From contig NZ_AEGR01000044.1 of assembly GCF_000211835.1 (NCBI RefSeq), positions 1-58,064 on the forward strand: 58,064 bases of DNA, written 5' to 3'. Position 1 is the first letter of the stretch; each line of letters begins with the position of its first letter. Positions 37,262 to 45,759 of this stretch are shown piece by piece. Position numbers and translations under genes: made by a program. The notes under the pieces are model-generated. The model made no database searches. It saw only the letters and a list, made by a program, of their open reading frames with translations, and was not told where the DNA came from. The DNA is from Hylemonella gracilis ATCC 19624. GTDB taxonomy: Bacteria > Pseudomonadota > Gammaproteobacteria > Burkholderiales > Burkholderiaceae_C.

Positions 37262-37750
37262 ATGACCTCCCATCGCGCCTCGCATCACCCCGATCCCACA
37301 ACGTCCGAACGCGCGGGCCTGGACACGATGCGACTGGACAAATGGCTGTGGGCCGCACGCTTCTACAAGACCCGGGCGCTGGCCGCCGAAGAAATCAGCA
37401 AAGGCCGTGCGCGCGTGAACGGCCAGGTCGCCAAGCCCGCGCGCGATCTCAAACCCGGCGACACGGTGGAACTGCGCCAGGGTGCGATCGGACGCACGGT
37501 GCGCGTGCTGGCCTTGAGCGCCCAGCGCGGCCCGGCCCCGGTGGCCGCCTTGCTCTACGACGAAACCCCCGAGTCCATCGCCCTGCGCGCGGCCGCTGCC
37601 GAACAACAGCGCTTGGCGGCCGAGCCCGCGCTGTCGCTGACCCAGGGCCGCCCCACCAAACGGGACCGACGCCAGCTCGACCGCGAACGCGGCAGCCCGC
37701 AGTCGGCGTCGAGCGGCTGGGGCGAGCGCTGGAGTGCTTCACTCGACTGA
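37262..37750 (+). CDS. Hsp15-type S4 RNA-binding protein
   Basis: This is a 162-residue S4-domain protein of the heat-shock protein 15 (HslR) family, which rescues stalled 50S subunits carrying peptidyl-tRNA. The S4 domain starts MRLDKWLWAARFYKTRALAAEEISKGRARVNGQ, and a basic tail (GRPTKRDRRQLDRER) follows. The gene symbol is left blank because S4 paralogues are hard to tell apart without alignment. The start at 37262 adds 22 residues before MRLDKW (ATG 37328); neither has a clear ribosome site. Confidence 0.88.
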   Translation: MTSHRASHHPDPTTSERAGLDTMRLDKWLWAARFYKTRALAAEEISKGRARVNGQVAKPARDLKPGDTVELRQGAIGRTVRVLALSAQRGPAPVAALLYDETPESIALRAAAAEQQRLAAEPALSLTQGRPTKRDRRQLDRERGSPQSASSGWGERWSASLD

Positions 37751-37808
37751 ATCGGTTACCGGTCCAGCGAGCGGCCGCGACGACCGAAGCAGAAAGCTGC
37801 CGGGTGTC

Positions 37809-37861
37809 GGAGCCCCTGCCCCACCGACCTAGGGCTGTGCAAGCTCAATGCAGGGGGCTCC
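37809..37861 (+). terminator. long hairpin after hsp15
   Basis: GGAGCCCCTGC (37809-37819) pairs with GCAGGGGGCTCC (37850-37861) with one bulged G and a 30-base loop. No U-run follows. It separates the Hsp15 gene from the AT-rich regulatory region of the next operon. Confidence 0.35.
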
Positions 37862-37896
37862 ACCTGGGCCACGCAAATACTGGATATACGCCCATA

Positions 37897-37992
37897 TTTG
37901 TAACATTTTTGTATAACTTTTTGATCAAAATATCCGCATATCGCCCTGCGGATTCGGTGTTCGGATAAAGTCTGTACAACTTTTGTACAAGA
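37897..37992 (+). promoter_or_regulatory. LitR/CarH-type operator: 11-bp repeats before the MerR gene
   Basis: Two abutting 11-mers, TTTGTAACATT (37897-37907) and TTTGTATAACT (37908-37918), are followed by the looser TTTTGATCAAA (37919-37929). A second pair, TCTGTACAACT (37971-37981) and TTTGTACAAGA (37982-37992), abuts the start codon at 37997. Direct repeats with 11-bp period are the known layout of CarH/LitR operators. The region is strikingly AT-rich against its surroundings. The second pair lies where bound protein would block transcription or initiation. Confidence 0.75.
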
Positions 37993-37996
37993 ACCG

Positions 37997-38923
37997 ATGT
38001 CCACCGATCCGTCGCAGGACCCCAACGCCCAGGAGTTTTTTCCGATCCGCACCGTGTCCACGCTGACCGGTGTGAATCCGATCACCCTGCGCGCCTGGGA
38101 GCGACGCCACGGACTGATCCGCCCCACGCGCACGGCCACCGGTCATCGGGTCTACACGCGTTCCGACATCGACACGGTGCATCGCATCCTCGCCCTGGTG
38201 GACTCGGGCGTCACGATCAGCCATGTGAGCGAGGCTCTGGCCGCTCAAGCGCGATCTTCCTCACTGGCCGCCACCGACGAAGGCCCTTGGGTCCGGGCTC
38301 GGGCCCAGATGGTGGATGCGATTTCGCGCTTCGACGAAGCCCGGCTGGAAACGCTCTACAACGAACTGCTGGCGGTGCATGCGATCGAGGAGGTCACGGC
38401 GCGCCTGTTGCTGCCGCTGCTGGTGGAGCTGGGCCAACGCTGGGACAACAACCAGCCCGGCGGCATCGCGGAAGAGCATTTCTTCGGCATGTACATGCGC
38501 ATCAAGCTCGGTGCGCGCCTGCACCATCGCAGCCGCGCGGTGCTAGGCCCCAAGCTGATTGCGGCCTGCCTGCCGGGCGAGCAACACGAAATCGGCTTGC
38601 TGTTGTTCGCGCTGGCCGCGCACGAACAGGGCTACCGCATGGTGCTGCTCGGTGCCAACATGCCACTGGACCAACTGCCCCACGCCGCCGAACGCACGCA
38701 GGCCGCGGGCATCGTGCTGTCCGGTTCGATCGAAGCCCCGCGCGCGCTGCACGCCGAAGCCCTGCCAGCGCTCGTGCGCGACGCTGCCATCCCCGTATTC
38801 GTGGGCGGTCCGACCTCGGTGCACCAGCAAGATGAAGTGCGCGCCGCAGGCGCCGTTCCCCTGGGCACGGACATCGCCCGTGGACTGCAACTGCTGCACC
38901 TCACCCTCAACCCTACGGAGTAA
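37997..38923 (+). CDS. MerR-family regulator with B12-binding domain (LitR/CarH-like photoreceptor)
   Basis: This is a 308-residue regulator. A MerR winged helix (FPIRTVSTLTGVNPITLRAWERRHGLI) spans about residues 14-75. A four-helix bundle and a Rossmann-like cobalamin domain follow. The B12 signature E-x-H-x-x-G is present as GEQHEIG with His197 as the likely lower axial ligand. The light-sensing cap residues of CarH (Trp, then Glu-His) appear as Trp149, Glu160 and His161, with ten rather than nine residues between Trp and Glu. Family members bind adenosylcobalamin, repress in the dark and release DNA in light. It heads the lipid gene cluster, and repeated operator elements precede it, so autorepression is likely. 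Confidence 0.9.
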   Translation: MSTDPSQDPNAQEFFPIRTVSTLTGVNPITLRAWERRHGLIRPTRTATGHRVYTRSDIDTVHRILALVDSGVTISHVSEALAAQARSSSLAATDEGPWVRARAQMVDAISRFDEARLETLYNELLAVHAIEEVTARLLLPLLVELGQRWDNNQPGGIAEEHFFGMYMRIKLGARLHHRSRAVLGPKLIAACLPGEQHEIGLLLFALAAHEQGYRMVLLGANMPLDQLPHAAERTQAAGIVLSGSIEAPRALHAEALPALVRDAAIPVFVGGPTSVHQQDEVRAAGAVPLGTDIARGLQLLHLTLNPTE

Positions 38924-38927
38924 ATCC

Positions 38928-40007
38928 ATGACCGCCCTGACCCAGAATGCACCGCCTTCGAAGGCGCCCGTGTCCCTCGCGCTGCGCTGGGCCGAACAGG
39001 GCTACCTGCCCGATGCGCTGATCCGCCACGGCATCCGACGCCTGACGCGCGAACGCCTGCAAGAGATCGACGCCGATGACGCCGAGGCCAGCGCCGAGCG
39101 GGCCACCCGCTTCATCTCCGCCCTGCCCCACCTGCCCGTGGCCCTGGTGCCCGAGGCCGCGAATGCCCAGCACTACGAGGTGCCGGCCGAATTCTTCCGC
39201 CACGCCCTGGGCAAGCACCGCAAGTACAGCTCGGCCTGGTGGCCCGAGGGCGTGCAGACCCTGGACGAGGCCGAAGCTCGCGGCCTGGCCGCGACCTGCG
39301 AGCACGCTGGCCTGGCGGACGGGCAACGTATCCTCGAACTCGGCTGCGGCTGGGGTTCGCTGACCTTGTGGATGGCCGAGCACTACCCGCAGGCGCGCAT
39401 CACCGCAGTGTCCAACTCAAACTCGCAGCGCGAGCACATCATGGCCGAGGCGAAACGTCGCAATCTCGGCAACGTGAACGTGATCACCTGCGACATGAAC
39501 CGCTTCGAGGCCCCGGAGCACTACGACCGCGTGGTCTCGGTGGAGATGCTGGAGCACATGCGCAACTGGGACGAAATCTTCCGCCGCGTGCACGGCTGGC
39601 TGCTGCCCGGGGGCCGCTTCTTCATGCACGTCTTCGTGCACCGGTCCGTGCCCTACGCCTTCGAAGTGCGCGACGAGAGCGATTGGATGAGCCAGTTCTT
39701 CTTCACCGGCGGCATGATGCCCAGCGATGACATGGCCCTGCACTTCCAGCGCAAGCTGCGGCTGGTGCAGCGCTGGCGCTGGGACGGCACCCATTACGAG
39801 AAAACCGCCAACGCCTGGCTGCGCAACATCGACGAGCGGCGCGCCGAGGTCATGCCGGTGCTGGCCGCCACCTATGGCCCGGACCAGGCGGCGCTCTGGT
39901 TCCAACGCTGGCGCATCTTCTTCATGGCTTGCGCGGAACTCTTTGGCTATGAACAGGGTCAGCAATGGTGGGTCAGCCACTACCTGTTCGAACGTCCCGC
40001 CGACTGA
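38928..40007 (+). CDS. CFA-family SAM-dependent methyltransferase (first copy)
   Basis: This is a 359-residue class I methyltransferase of the cyclopropane-fatty-acid synthase family. The SAM motif is ILELGCGWGSLTLWMA, and the preceding lipid-type region reads QHYEVPAEFFRHALGKHRKYSSAWW. It lacks the long N-terminal lipid-binding domain of the second copy (45756-47024) and is clearly divergent from it. Such short forms can methylate rather than cyclopropanate. It starts four bases after the MerR stop with GGAG upstream. UfaM-like fatty acid methylation is possible but unproven. Confidence 0.88.
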   Translation: MTALTQNAPPSKAPVSLALRWAEQGYLPDALIRHGIRRLTRERLQEIDADDAEASAERATRFISALPHLPVALVPEAANAQHYEVPAEFFRHALGKHRKYSSAWWPEGVQTLDEAEARGLAATCEHAGLADGQRILELGCGWGSLTLWMAEHYPQARITAVSNSNSQREHIMAEAKRRNLGNVNVITCDMNRFEAPEHYDRVVSVEMLEHMRNWDEIFRRVHGWLLPGGRFFMHVFVHRSVPYAFEVRDESDWMSQFFFTGGMMPSDDMALHFQRKLRLVQRWRWDGTHYEKTANAWLRNIDERRAEVMPVLAATYGPDQAALWFQRWRIFFMACAELFGYEQGQQWWVSHYLFERPAD

Positions 40008-40107
40008 GACGGTGACGTCCCAAAAGAGAGCGATCGACCGTCCTCCTGCCGGATGACCGCCTTCACCGGGCCGACATCCTTTCCCTGACCCCGACCCCGA
40101 GACCTTT

Positions 40108-40656
40108 GTGCGCAAACTCATCAACTTTCTGATCTATCAGACCGGCTGGCTGGTCTGCGTGCTGGGCGCCGCCCGAGGCTGGCCCTGGGCCGGCGTGGTC
40201 TTCGTGCTGCTGGCCCTGGCCTGGCATCTGCGCCAGGCCGAAGACCTGCGCGCGGAACTGCGCCTGGCCCTGATCGCGGGCCTGGTCGGCGCGCTCTGGG
40301 ACACCGCGCTGGCCGCCACCGGCCTGGTGCGCTTCACCAACGGCGTGCTGATCGACGGCACCGCGGCGTACTGGATGGTCGCGCTGTGGGTGCTGTTCGG
40401 CATGACGCTCAACGTCAGCCTGGCCTGGCTCAAGGAACACCTGCTGGGCGCCGCCATCCTGGGCGCCGTGGGTGGGCCTTTGGCGTACCTGGCGGGCGCC
40501 AAGCTCGGCGCCTTGTCCCTGCCCGACACCAACCTCGCCCTGCCGCTGCTGGCACTCGGCTGGGCGCTCATCACCCCCCTGCTGTGTGTGATCGCGCGCC
40601 GTTTCGACGGCTTTCGCGCGATGACCGCAAAACCCTTGGAGCCTTCTCATGTTTGA
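40108..40656 (+). CDS. DUF2878 membrane protein
   Basis: This is a 182-residue inner-membrane protein of the DUF2878 family with five or so hydrophobic helices, opening INFLIYQTGWLVCVLGAARG. No catalytic motif is known for the family. It recurs beside CFA-type methyltransferases and DUF1365 genes in proteobacteria. The start is a GTG after a 100-base gap that contains a GACGGT/ACCGTC hairpin (40008-40042). Its 3' end overlaps the next gene by eight bases, so they are translationally coupled. Confidence 0.8.
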   Translation: MRKLINFLIYQTGWLVCVLGAARGWPWAGVVFVLLALAWHLRQAEDLRAELRLALIAGLVGALWDTALAATGLVRFTNGVLIDGTAAYWMVALWVLFGMTLNVSLAWLKEHLLGAAILGAVGGPLAYLAGAKLGALSLPDTNLALPLLALGWALITPLLCVIARRFDGFRAMTAKPLEPSHV

Positions 40657-41437
40657 CTGGAATGCCGCCCTCTGGGCCTTGCTTGCGATGAGCCTGTTGG
40701 GCTTCGCCGGCTGGCTGCTCAGCCTCGCCAAGCGCGACGTCAGCATCGTCGACAGCCTGTGGCCCCTGTTCTTCCTGCTGGGCGCTTGGGTCCATGTGAT
40801 CGCGCAGACGGGCATGGCCAGCCCCGGCCCGCGCGCCCTGCTGCTGCTGGGCCTCGTGCTGATCTGGGCCCTGCGTCTGTCGGTCTACCTGACCTGGCGC
40901 AACTGGGGACAGCCGGAGGACCATCGTTACCAAGTGATCCGGGCGCGCAATGAGCCGGGATTCTCGGTCAAGAGCCTCTACCTGGTCTTCGGCTTGCAAG
41001 TCGTGCTGGCCTGGATCATCGCCGCCCCCCTGTTCGCGGCGCTCGGCAGCACCGAGCCCCTGGGTTGGCTGGACGCCCTGGGCGCCGCCGCTTGGTTGAT
41101 CGGCATGTTCTTTGAAACCGTGGGCGACGCGCAGCTCGCGCGCTTCAAGAGCAACCCCGCCGAGCGTGGCCGTGTGCTCGACACCGGTTTGTGGCGCTAC
41201 ACCCGCCACCCCAATTACTTCGGCGAGGCGCTGCTGTGGTGGGGCTTCTTCTTGATCGCCGTCGCTGCTGGCGGCTGGTGGAGCGTGTTTGGCCCCCTGC
41301 TCATGACCGTGCTGCTGCTCAAGGTCTCGGGCGTGGCCCTGCTGGAACAAGACATCGCGCAACGCCGGCCGGCCTATGCCGACTACATCCGCCGCACCAA
41401 CGCCTTTGTGCCTTGGTTTCCCAAGGAGCGCGCATGA
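40649..41437 (+). CDS. DUF1295 membrane protein (steroid 5-alpha-reductase/ICMT-like fold)
   Basis: This is a 262-residue polytopic protein of the DUF1295 family. The C-terminal signature GLWRYTRHPNYFGEALLWWG is shared with steroid 5-alpha reductases, isoprenylcysteine methyltransferases and ergosterol reductases. It could reduce or methylate a lipid double bond or headgroup; the actual reaction is unknown. It sits between DUF2878 and DUF6134 with overlapping ends (ATGA with the next gene), within the light-regulated cluster. Confidence 0.85.
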   Translation: MFDWNAALWALLAMSLLGFAGWLLSLAKRDVSIVDSLWPLFFLLGAWVHVIAQTGMASPGPRALLLLGLVLIWALRLSVYLTWRNWGQPEDHRYQVIRARNEPGFSVKSLYLVFGLQVVLAWIIAAPLFAALGSTEPLGWLDALGAAAWLIGMFFETVGDAQLARFKSNPAERGRVLDTGLWRYTRHPNYFGEALLWWGFFLIAVAAGGWWSVFGPLLMTVLLLKVSGVALLEQDIAQRRPAYADYIRRTNAFVPWFPKERA

Positions 41438-42159
41438 CCCTGGGTTCGCCCGCGCACGCGCCCGAGCCTCGCACCGTGCGAGTGCTGGCCAGGAGACTCC
41501 AGTCCGGCCTTAGCGCGGCTTGGTTGCCTCTGCTGGGCGGGCTCGCGCTCGTGCTTGGATTGGGCTCGACCCCGGCCTGGTCCAACGAGCGTGTCTGGCA
41601 ATTCCGCGTGCTGCTGGACGGCGACGAGGTCGGCAGCCACAGTTTTCGCGTCACCGAGGATGCCCGGCGTGGCGAGCGCGAAGTCCGCAGCGATGCGAAG
41701 TTCACGGTCCGCGTTCTCTTCGTGGAGGCCTACCGCTACGCCCACCAAGCGCGTGAAGTCTGGCAGGGTGATTGCCTGGCCCGCATCGAAGCCCGCACCG
41801 ACGATGATGGTGACATCCTCTCCGTTCAGGGGGAACGCCGCGCGGGCGGCTTTTCCGTGGACGGCCCCAAGGGGCGCGAGCAAGTGGCGGACTGCGTGAT
41901 GAGCTTCGCCTACTGGAATCCGCGCATGCTGAAACAGAGCCGCCTGCTCAACAGTCAGAGTGGTTTGTGGCAAGAGGTGCGGATCGAACCCCGGGGCGAG
42001 GAAACGTTGAACGTGCGTGGCACGCCCACCCGCACCCGCCGTTACGCCCTGCGCGGCGAGAAGCTGGACATCGACCTTTGGTACACCGACGCCGACGACT
42101 GGGTTCAGCTGGAGTCCCGCGTGACCGGCGGCCGCACCTTGCGCTACCAGCGCCTCTGA
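41434..42159 (+). CDS. DUF6134-type exported protein
   Basis: This is a 241-residue protein with a hydrophobic N-terminal segment (LSAAWLPLLGGLALVLGLGS, ending TPAWS) that is a probable signal peptide, so the product is likely periplasmic. The mature part is beta-rich (FRVLLDGDEVGSHSFRV...LDIDLWYTDADDWVQLESRV) and resembles the DUF6134 group found next to CFA/lipocalin genes. It could carry a lipid, but no function is established. The ATG overlaps the previous stop (ATGA). The lipocalin gene follows after 28 bases. Confidence 0.75.
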   Translation: MTLGSPAHAPEPRTVRVLARRLQSGLSAAWLPLLGGLALVLGLGSTPAWSNERVWQFRVLLDGDEVGSHSFRVTEDARRGEREVRSDAKFTVRVLFVEAYRYAHQAREVWQGDCLARIEARTDDDGDILSVQGERRAGGFSVDGPKGREQVADCVMSFAYWNPRMLKQSRLLNSQSGLWQEVRIEPRGEETLNVRGTPTRTRRYALRGEKLDIDLWYTDADDWVQLESRVTGGRTLRYQRL

Positions 42160-42187
42160 CGCAACCCGATCTCCACCCGACACCACC

Positions 42188-42748
42188 ATGCTGCAACGAC
42201 TCAAACCTTTCCTCGCGACGCTCGGCCTGAGCGGCCTCGTCGGCTTGCTGGCGGGCTGCCAAAGCAGCCCCGTGGCGCCCATGCCCACGGTGCCCCAAGT
42301 GGACTTGCCACGCTTCATGGGCGACTGGTACGTCATCGCCAACATTCCCACCTTCATCGAGCGCGGCGCGCACAACGCCGTCGAGAGCTACCGCATCGAC
42401 GCTGACGGCAGCATCGCCACCACCTTCCGTTTCCGCGCCGGCGGCTTCGACGGCGCCGAGAAGGTCTACAACCCGCGAGGCTTCGTGCTGGACGCCAGCA
42501 ACGCCTTGTGGGGCATGCGTTTCGTCTGGCCGATCAAGGCCGACTACCGCATCACCTACCTGGACGCCAGCTACAGCCAGACCGTGATCGCGCGCCAAGC
42601 GCGCGACTACGTCTGGATCATGGCGCGCACCCCCTCGATTTCAGAGACCGACTACGCTACCCTGGTGCGCCACGTCGCCGCACTGGGCTACGACGTCAAC
42701 CGGCTGCAAAAGGTGCCACAGCGCTGGCACTCGGCCAAGGAGCAATGA
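42188..42748 (+). CDS. lipocalin family lipoprotein (Blc-like)
   Basis: This is a 186-residue bacterial lipocalin. A lipoprotein signal ends at LLAGC (Cys23), so it is membrane-anchored. The lipocalin signature GDWYVIANIP follows near residue 45, and the C-terminal strand ends QTVIARQARDYVWIMAR. E. coli Blc binds lysophospholipids and fatty acids. In this cluster it probably handles modified or damaged acyl chains in the envelope. AAGGAG at its 3' end serves the desaturase gene. Confidence 0.9.
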   Translation: MLQRLKPFLATLGLSGLVGLLAGCQSSPVAPMPTVPQVDLPRFMGDWYVIANIPTFIERGAHNAVESYRIDADGSIATTFRFRAGGFDGAEKVYNPRGFVLDASNALWGMRFVWPIKADYRITYLDASYSQTVIARQARDYVWIMARTPSISETDYATLVRHVAALGYDVNRLQKVPQRWHSAKEQ

Positions 42749-43716
42749 TGCGCAGCCTGCTTGCCTGGTTCGACAACCAGTACGCCCCCGTCACCGACAC
42801 CGAACCCTCGGATGCCCAGGGCGCGCCCGCGCGCCGCGTGGACTGGCTGCGCGTGCTGCCTTTCATCGGGCTGCACCTGGGCTGCCTGGCGGCGTTCTGG
42901 ACCGGCGTGAGCGCGACCGCGTTGGCGGTGGCGCTGGCGCTGTATGCCGTGCGCATGTTCGCCATCACGGGCTTCTACCACCGCTATTTCGCGCACAAGG
43001 CCTTCCGCGCCTCTCGCCCCATGCAACTGGTCTTCGCGTTGCTGGGTGCGAGCGCGGCCCAGCGCGGACCGCTCTGGTGGGCTTCGCACCACCGGCACCA
43101 TCACGCGCATGCGGACCGCGAGACCGACGCGCACTCTCCGCATCACCAAGGCCTGCTGTGGTCCCACATGGGTTGGTTCCTCGCGCGGGAAAACTTCGCG
43201 ACGCGCATGGCCCAGGTGCCGGACCTGGCGCGTTATCCCGAGCTGCGCTTCCTTGACCGTTTCGACGTGCTCGTGCCGGTGCTGCTCGGCGTGGGTCTCT
43301 ACGGCACGGGCGAATGGCTGGCCGCTGCCTGGCCTGCGCTGGGGACCGATGGCCCCATGCTGCTGGTCTGGGGTTTTTGCATTTCGACCGTCGCGCTTTA
43401 CCACGCGACCTTCCTGGTCAACTCGATGGCCCACAAGATCGGCAGCCGGCGCTACGCCGTGCGGGACACCTCGCGCAACAATTTCTGGCTGGCCCTGCTG
43501 ACCTTTGGTGAAGGCTGGCACAACAACCACCACCGCTACCCCGGCTCGGCGCGCCAGGGCTTCTATTGGTGGGAAATCGACCTCACCTACTACGGCTTGC
43601 GCGCGCTGTCCGCCGTGGGCCTCGTGCGCGACCTGCGTCCCGTGCCTGCGGCCATCCGCGCTGGCGGCCGCGTGGAGCAGCCTGACCACGACGACCTGCC
43701 GGGAGGGCCGGCATGA
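42748..43716 (+). CDS. membrane fatty acid desaturase (delta-9 acyl-CoA type)
   Basis: This is a diiron membrane desaturase of 322 residues with the three His boxes HRYFAH, HHRHH (in SHHRHHHAHAD) and HNNHH (in GWHNNHHRYP). It has four hydrophobic segments in the usual pairs. It resembles acyl-CoA or phospholipid delta-9 desaturases and would make the double bonds that the CFA enzymes act on. Two adjacent ATGs exist; AAGGAG is two bases from the first (42745) and five from the second (42748), so the second is chosen. It overlaps the lipocalin stop and the FAD oxidoreductase start. Confidence 0.93.
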   Translation: MRSLLAWFDNQYAPVTDTEPSDAQGAPARRVDWLRVLPFIGLHLGCLAAFWTGVSATALAVALALYAVRMFAITGFYHRYFAHKAFRASRPMQLVFALLGASAAQRGPLWWASHHRHHHAHADRETDAHSPHHQGLLWSHMGWFLARENFATRMAQVPDLARYPELRFLDRFDVLVPVLLGVGLYGTGEWLAAAWPALGTDGPMLLVWGFCISTVALYHATFLVNSMAHKIGSRRYAVRDTSRNNFWLALLTFGEGWHNNHHRYPGSARQGFYWWEIDLTYYGLRALSAVGLVRDLRPVPAAIRAGGRVEQPDHDDLPGGPA

Positions 43717-44963
43717 GGATCGCCATCGTTGGCACCGGCATCGCTGGCAACGTGGTCGCCCACCATCTGGCGCGCGAGCACGACATCACGGTCTACGAAG
43801 CCGGCTCCCATGTCGGCGGCCACACCCACACCCACGAAGTCCAGCAGGGCGGCCGCAGCTACCAGGTGGACACGGGCTTCATCGTCTACAACGACTGGAC
43901 CTACCCGAACTTCATCGCCCTGCTGGAAGAACTGGGCGTGGCCACGCAAGCCAGCAGCATGAGCTTCTCGGTGCGCGACGAGGGCAGTGGCCTCGAATAC
44001 AACGGCACCACGCTCAACACCTTGTTCGCGCAGCGGCGCAACCTGCTGCGCCCCTCCTTCCTGCGCATGATCCGTGACATCCTGCGCTTCAACCGCGAGG
44101 CGCCGGCCCTGCTGCAAGACGGTGCCGAAGACATCACGCTGGGCGACTACCTGGAGCGAGGCCGCTACACACGCGGATTCATCGAGCACTACATCGTGCC
44201 CATGGGCGCGGCGATCTGGTCCACCGACCCGGTGAACATGCTTGCCTTCCCAGCCCGCTACTTCGTGCGCTTCTTCCACAACCACGGCATGCTCTCGGTG
44301 AACGAACGCCCCCAGTGGCGCGTGATCCGTGGCGGCTCCGCGCGCTACGTCGAAGCGCTGGTGGCCCCCTTCCGCGATCGCATTCGTCTGAACACCCCGG
44401 TGCAGTCGATCCGCCGCGAGGGTGACCACGCTTGGGTGCAGGCGCAAGGCCAGGCGGCTGAGCGCTACGACGCGGTCTTCCTGGCCTGCCACAGCGACCA
44501 GGCCCTGCGCCTGCTGGCCGACCCCAGCGCGGCCGAACGAGAGGTGCTGGGCGCCATCCGCTACCAGCCCAACGAGGCCGTGCTGCATACCGACGCCCGC
44601 CTGCTGCCGCGAACGCGCCGCGCGTGGGCCGCGTGGAACTACCACGTGCTGCCCAAGGACACGGGCCGGGTCGCGCTGACCTACAACATGAACATCCTGC
44701 AGTCGCTGGATGCGCCCACGCCCTTCCTGGTCACGCTCAACCACAGCGATGCCATCGATCCGGCCAAGGTGATCAAACGCATTCCCTACGAGCACCCGCT
44801 GTACACCCGTGCGGGCGTGGCGGCTCAGGCGCGCCAGGGCGAGATCAACGGCCCCCTGCGCACCTATTTCTGCGGCGCGTACTGGCGCTACGGCTTCCAC
44901 GAGGATGGCGTGGTCAGCGCCCTGGCCGCGCTGGAACATTTCAAGGCGCGCGCCCATGTTTAG
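43713..44963 (+). CDS. FAD-dependent amine oxidase-like protein (possible UfaD-type)
   Basis: This is a 416-residue flavoprotein of the NAD(P)/FAD-binding amine-oxidase superfamily. The dinucleotide motif is [19 protein letters not shown], followed by [11 protein letters not shown], and the C-terminal FAD contact region ends [16 protein letters not shown]. It is the type always found beside DUF1365 and CFA genes. In Rhodobacter a homologue (UfaD-like) desaturates methylated fatty acids on the way to furan fatty acids; this assignment is by analogy. It overlaps the neighbours at both ends (ATGA with the desaturase). Confidence 0.85.
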   Translation: MRIAIVGTGIAGNVVAHHLAREHDITVYEAGSHVGGHTHTHEVQQGGRSYQVDTGFIVYNDWTYPNFIALLEELGVATQASSMSFSVRDEGSGLEYNGTTLNTLFAQRRNLLRPSFLRMIRDILRFNREAPALLQDGAEDITLGDYLERGRYTRGFIEHYIVPMGAAIWSTDPVNMLAFPARYFVRFFHNHGMLSVNERPQWRVIRGGSARYVEALVAPFRDRIRLNTPVQSIRREGDHAWVQAQGQAAERYDAVFLACHSDQALRLLADPSAAEREVLGAIRYQPNEAVLHTDARLLPRTRRAWAAWNYHVLPKDTGRVALTYNMNILQSLDAPTPFLVTLNHSDAIDPAKVIKRIPYEHPLYTRAGVAAQARQGEINGPLRTYFCGAYWRYGFHEDGVVSALAALEHFKARAHV

Positions 44964-45759
44964 CGCGCTCTACGTCGGGCGCGTGCGGCACCGGCGCTTG
45001 CTGCCCCGGCCCCATGATTTCCGCTACGGCCTCTTCATGGTCTACCTGGACCTGGCCGAACTGGACCGCGTGTTCGCGGGCCGCTGGTTCTGGTCCACGC
45101 GGCGCATGGCCCTGGCCCGCTTCCGGCGCGAGGACTACTTGGGTGACCCGGCCCTGCCGCTGGACGAGGCCGTGCGACTGCGCGTGGCCCAAGCCACGGG
45201 GCAACGCCCCACCGGACCGATCCGCATGCTCACGCACCTGCGCTACTTCGGTTATGTCTTCAATCCGGTGACGTTCTATTACGTGCACGATGCGGCCGAC
45301 ACGCGGGTGGAAACCATCGTCGCGGAGATCACCAACACGCCCTGGAAAGAGCGGCACAGCTATGTGCTGCCGCAGGACGCGCACGCCCCCAAGCCGGACT
45401 TGCATCGCCACCGCTTCACCAAGAATTTTCACGTTTCCCCCTTCATGCCCATGGAGCAGGAGTACGACTGGCGCTTCACGTCACCCGGCGAGACCCTCTC
45501 GGTGCACATGGAGAACCTGCAAGCGGGTCAGAAAGTCTTCGACGCGACCTTGGCCCTCGAACGCAGGCCGCTGACCGGCGCCAACCTCGCGCGCGCCCTC
45601 CTGTTCTACCCGGCCATGACCTTGCAGGTCGTCGTTGGCATCCACTGGCAAGCGCTCAAGCTCTGGCTCAAGCGCACGCCCTTCCACATCCACCCGAGCA
45701 AGCGCGCGCCCGATCCGGTCTCGGCGGGTGCCGCCACCCCACAGGAACCCAGGCCATGA
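44956..45759 (+). CDS. DUF1365 family protein
   Basis: This is a 267-residue DUF1365 protein. It opens [31 protein letters not shown] and contains the family core [16 protein letters not shown] and [16 protein letters not shown]. No biochemical activity is firmly assigned; in every context it pairs with the FAD oxidoreductase and CFA synthase, implying a shared step on acyl chains. It starts eight bases inside the FAD gene and its stop overlaps the next start (ATGA). Confidence 0.88.
   Translation: MFSALYVGRVRHRRLLPRPHDFRYGLFMVYLDLAELDRVFAGRWFWSTRRMALARFRREDYLGDPALPLDEAVRLRVAQATGQRPTGPIRMLTHLRYFGYVFNPVTFYYVHDAADTRVETIVAEITNTPWKERHSYVLPQDAHAPKPDLHRHRFTKNFHVSPFMPMEQEYDWRFTSPGETLSVHMENLQAGQKVFDATLALERRPLTGANLARALLFYPAMTLQVVVGIHWQALKLWLKRTPFHIHPSKRAPDPVSAGAATPQEPRP

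Noticed and set aside
43713-44963. Calling the flavoprotein a phytoene desaturase of carotenoid synthesis
   Set aside because: No phytoene synthase or other crt gene is nearby, and the DUF1365/CFA context fits the fatty-acid-acting amine-oxidase group better.
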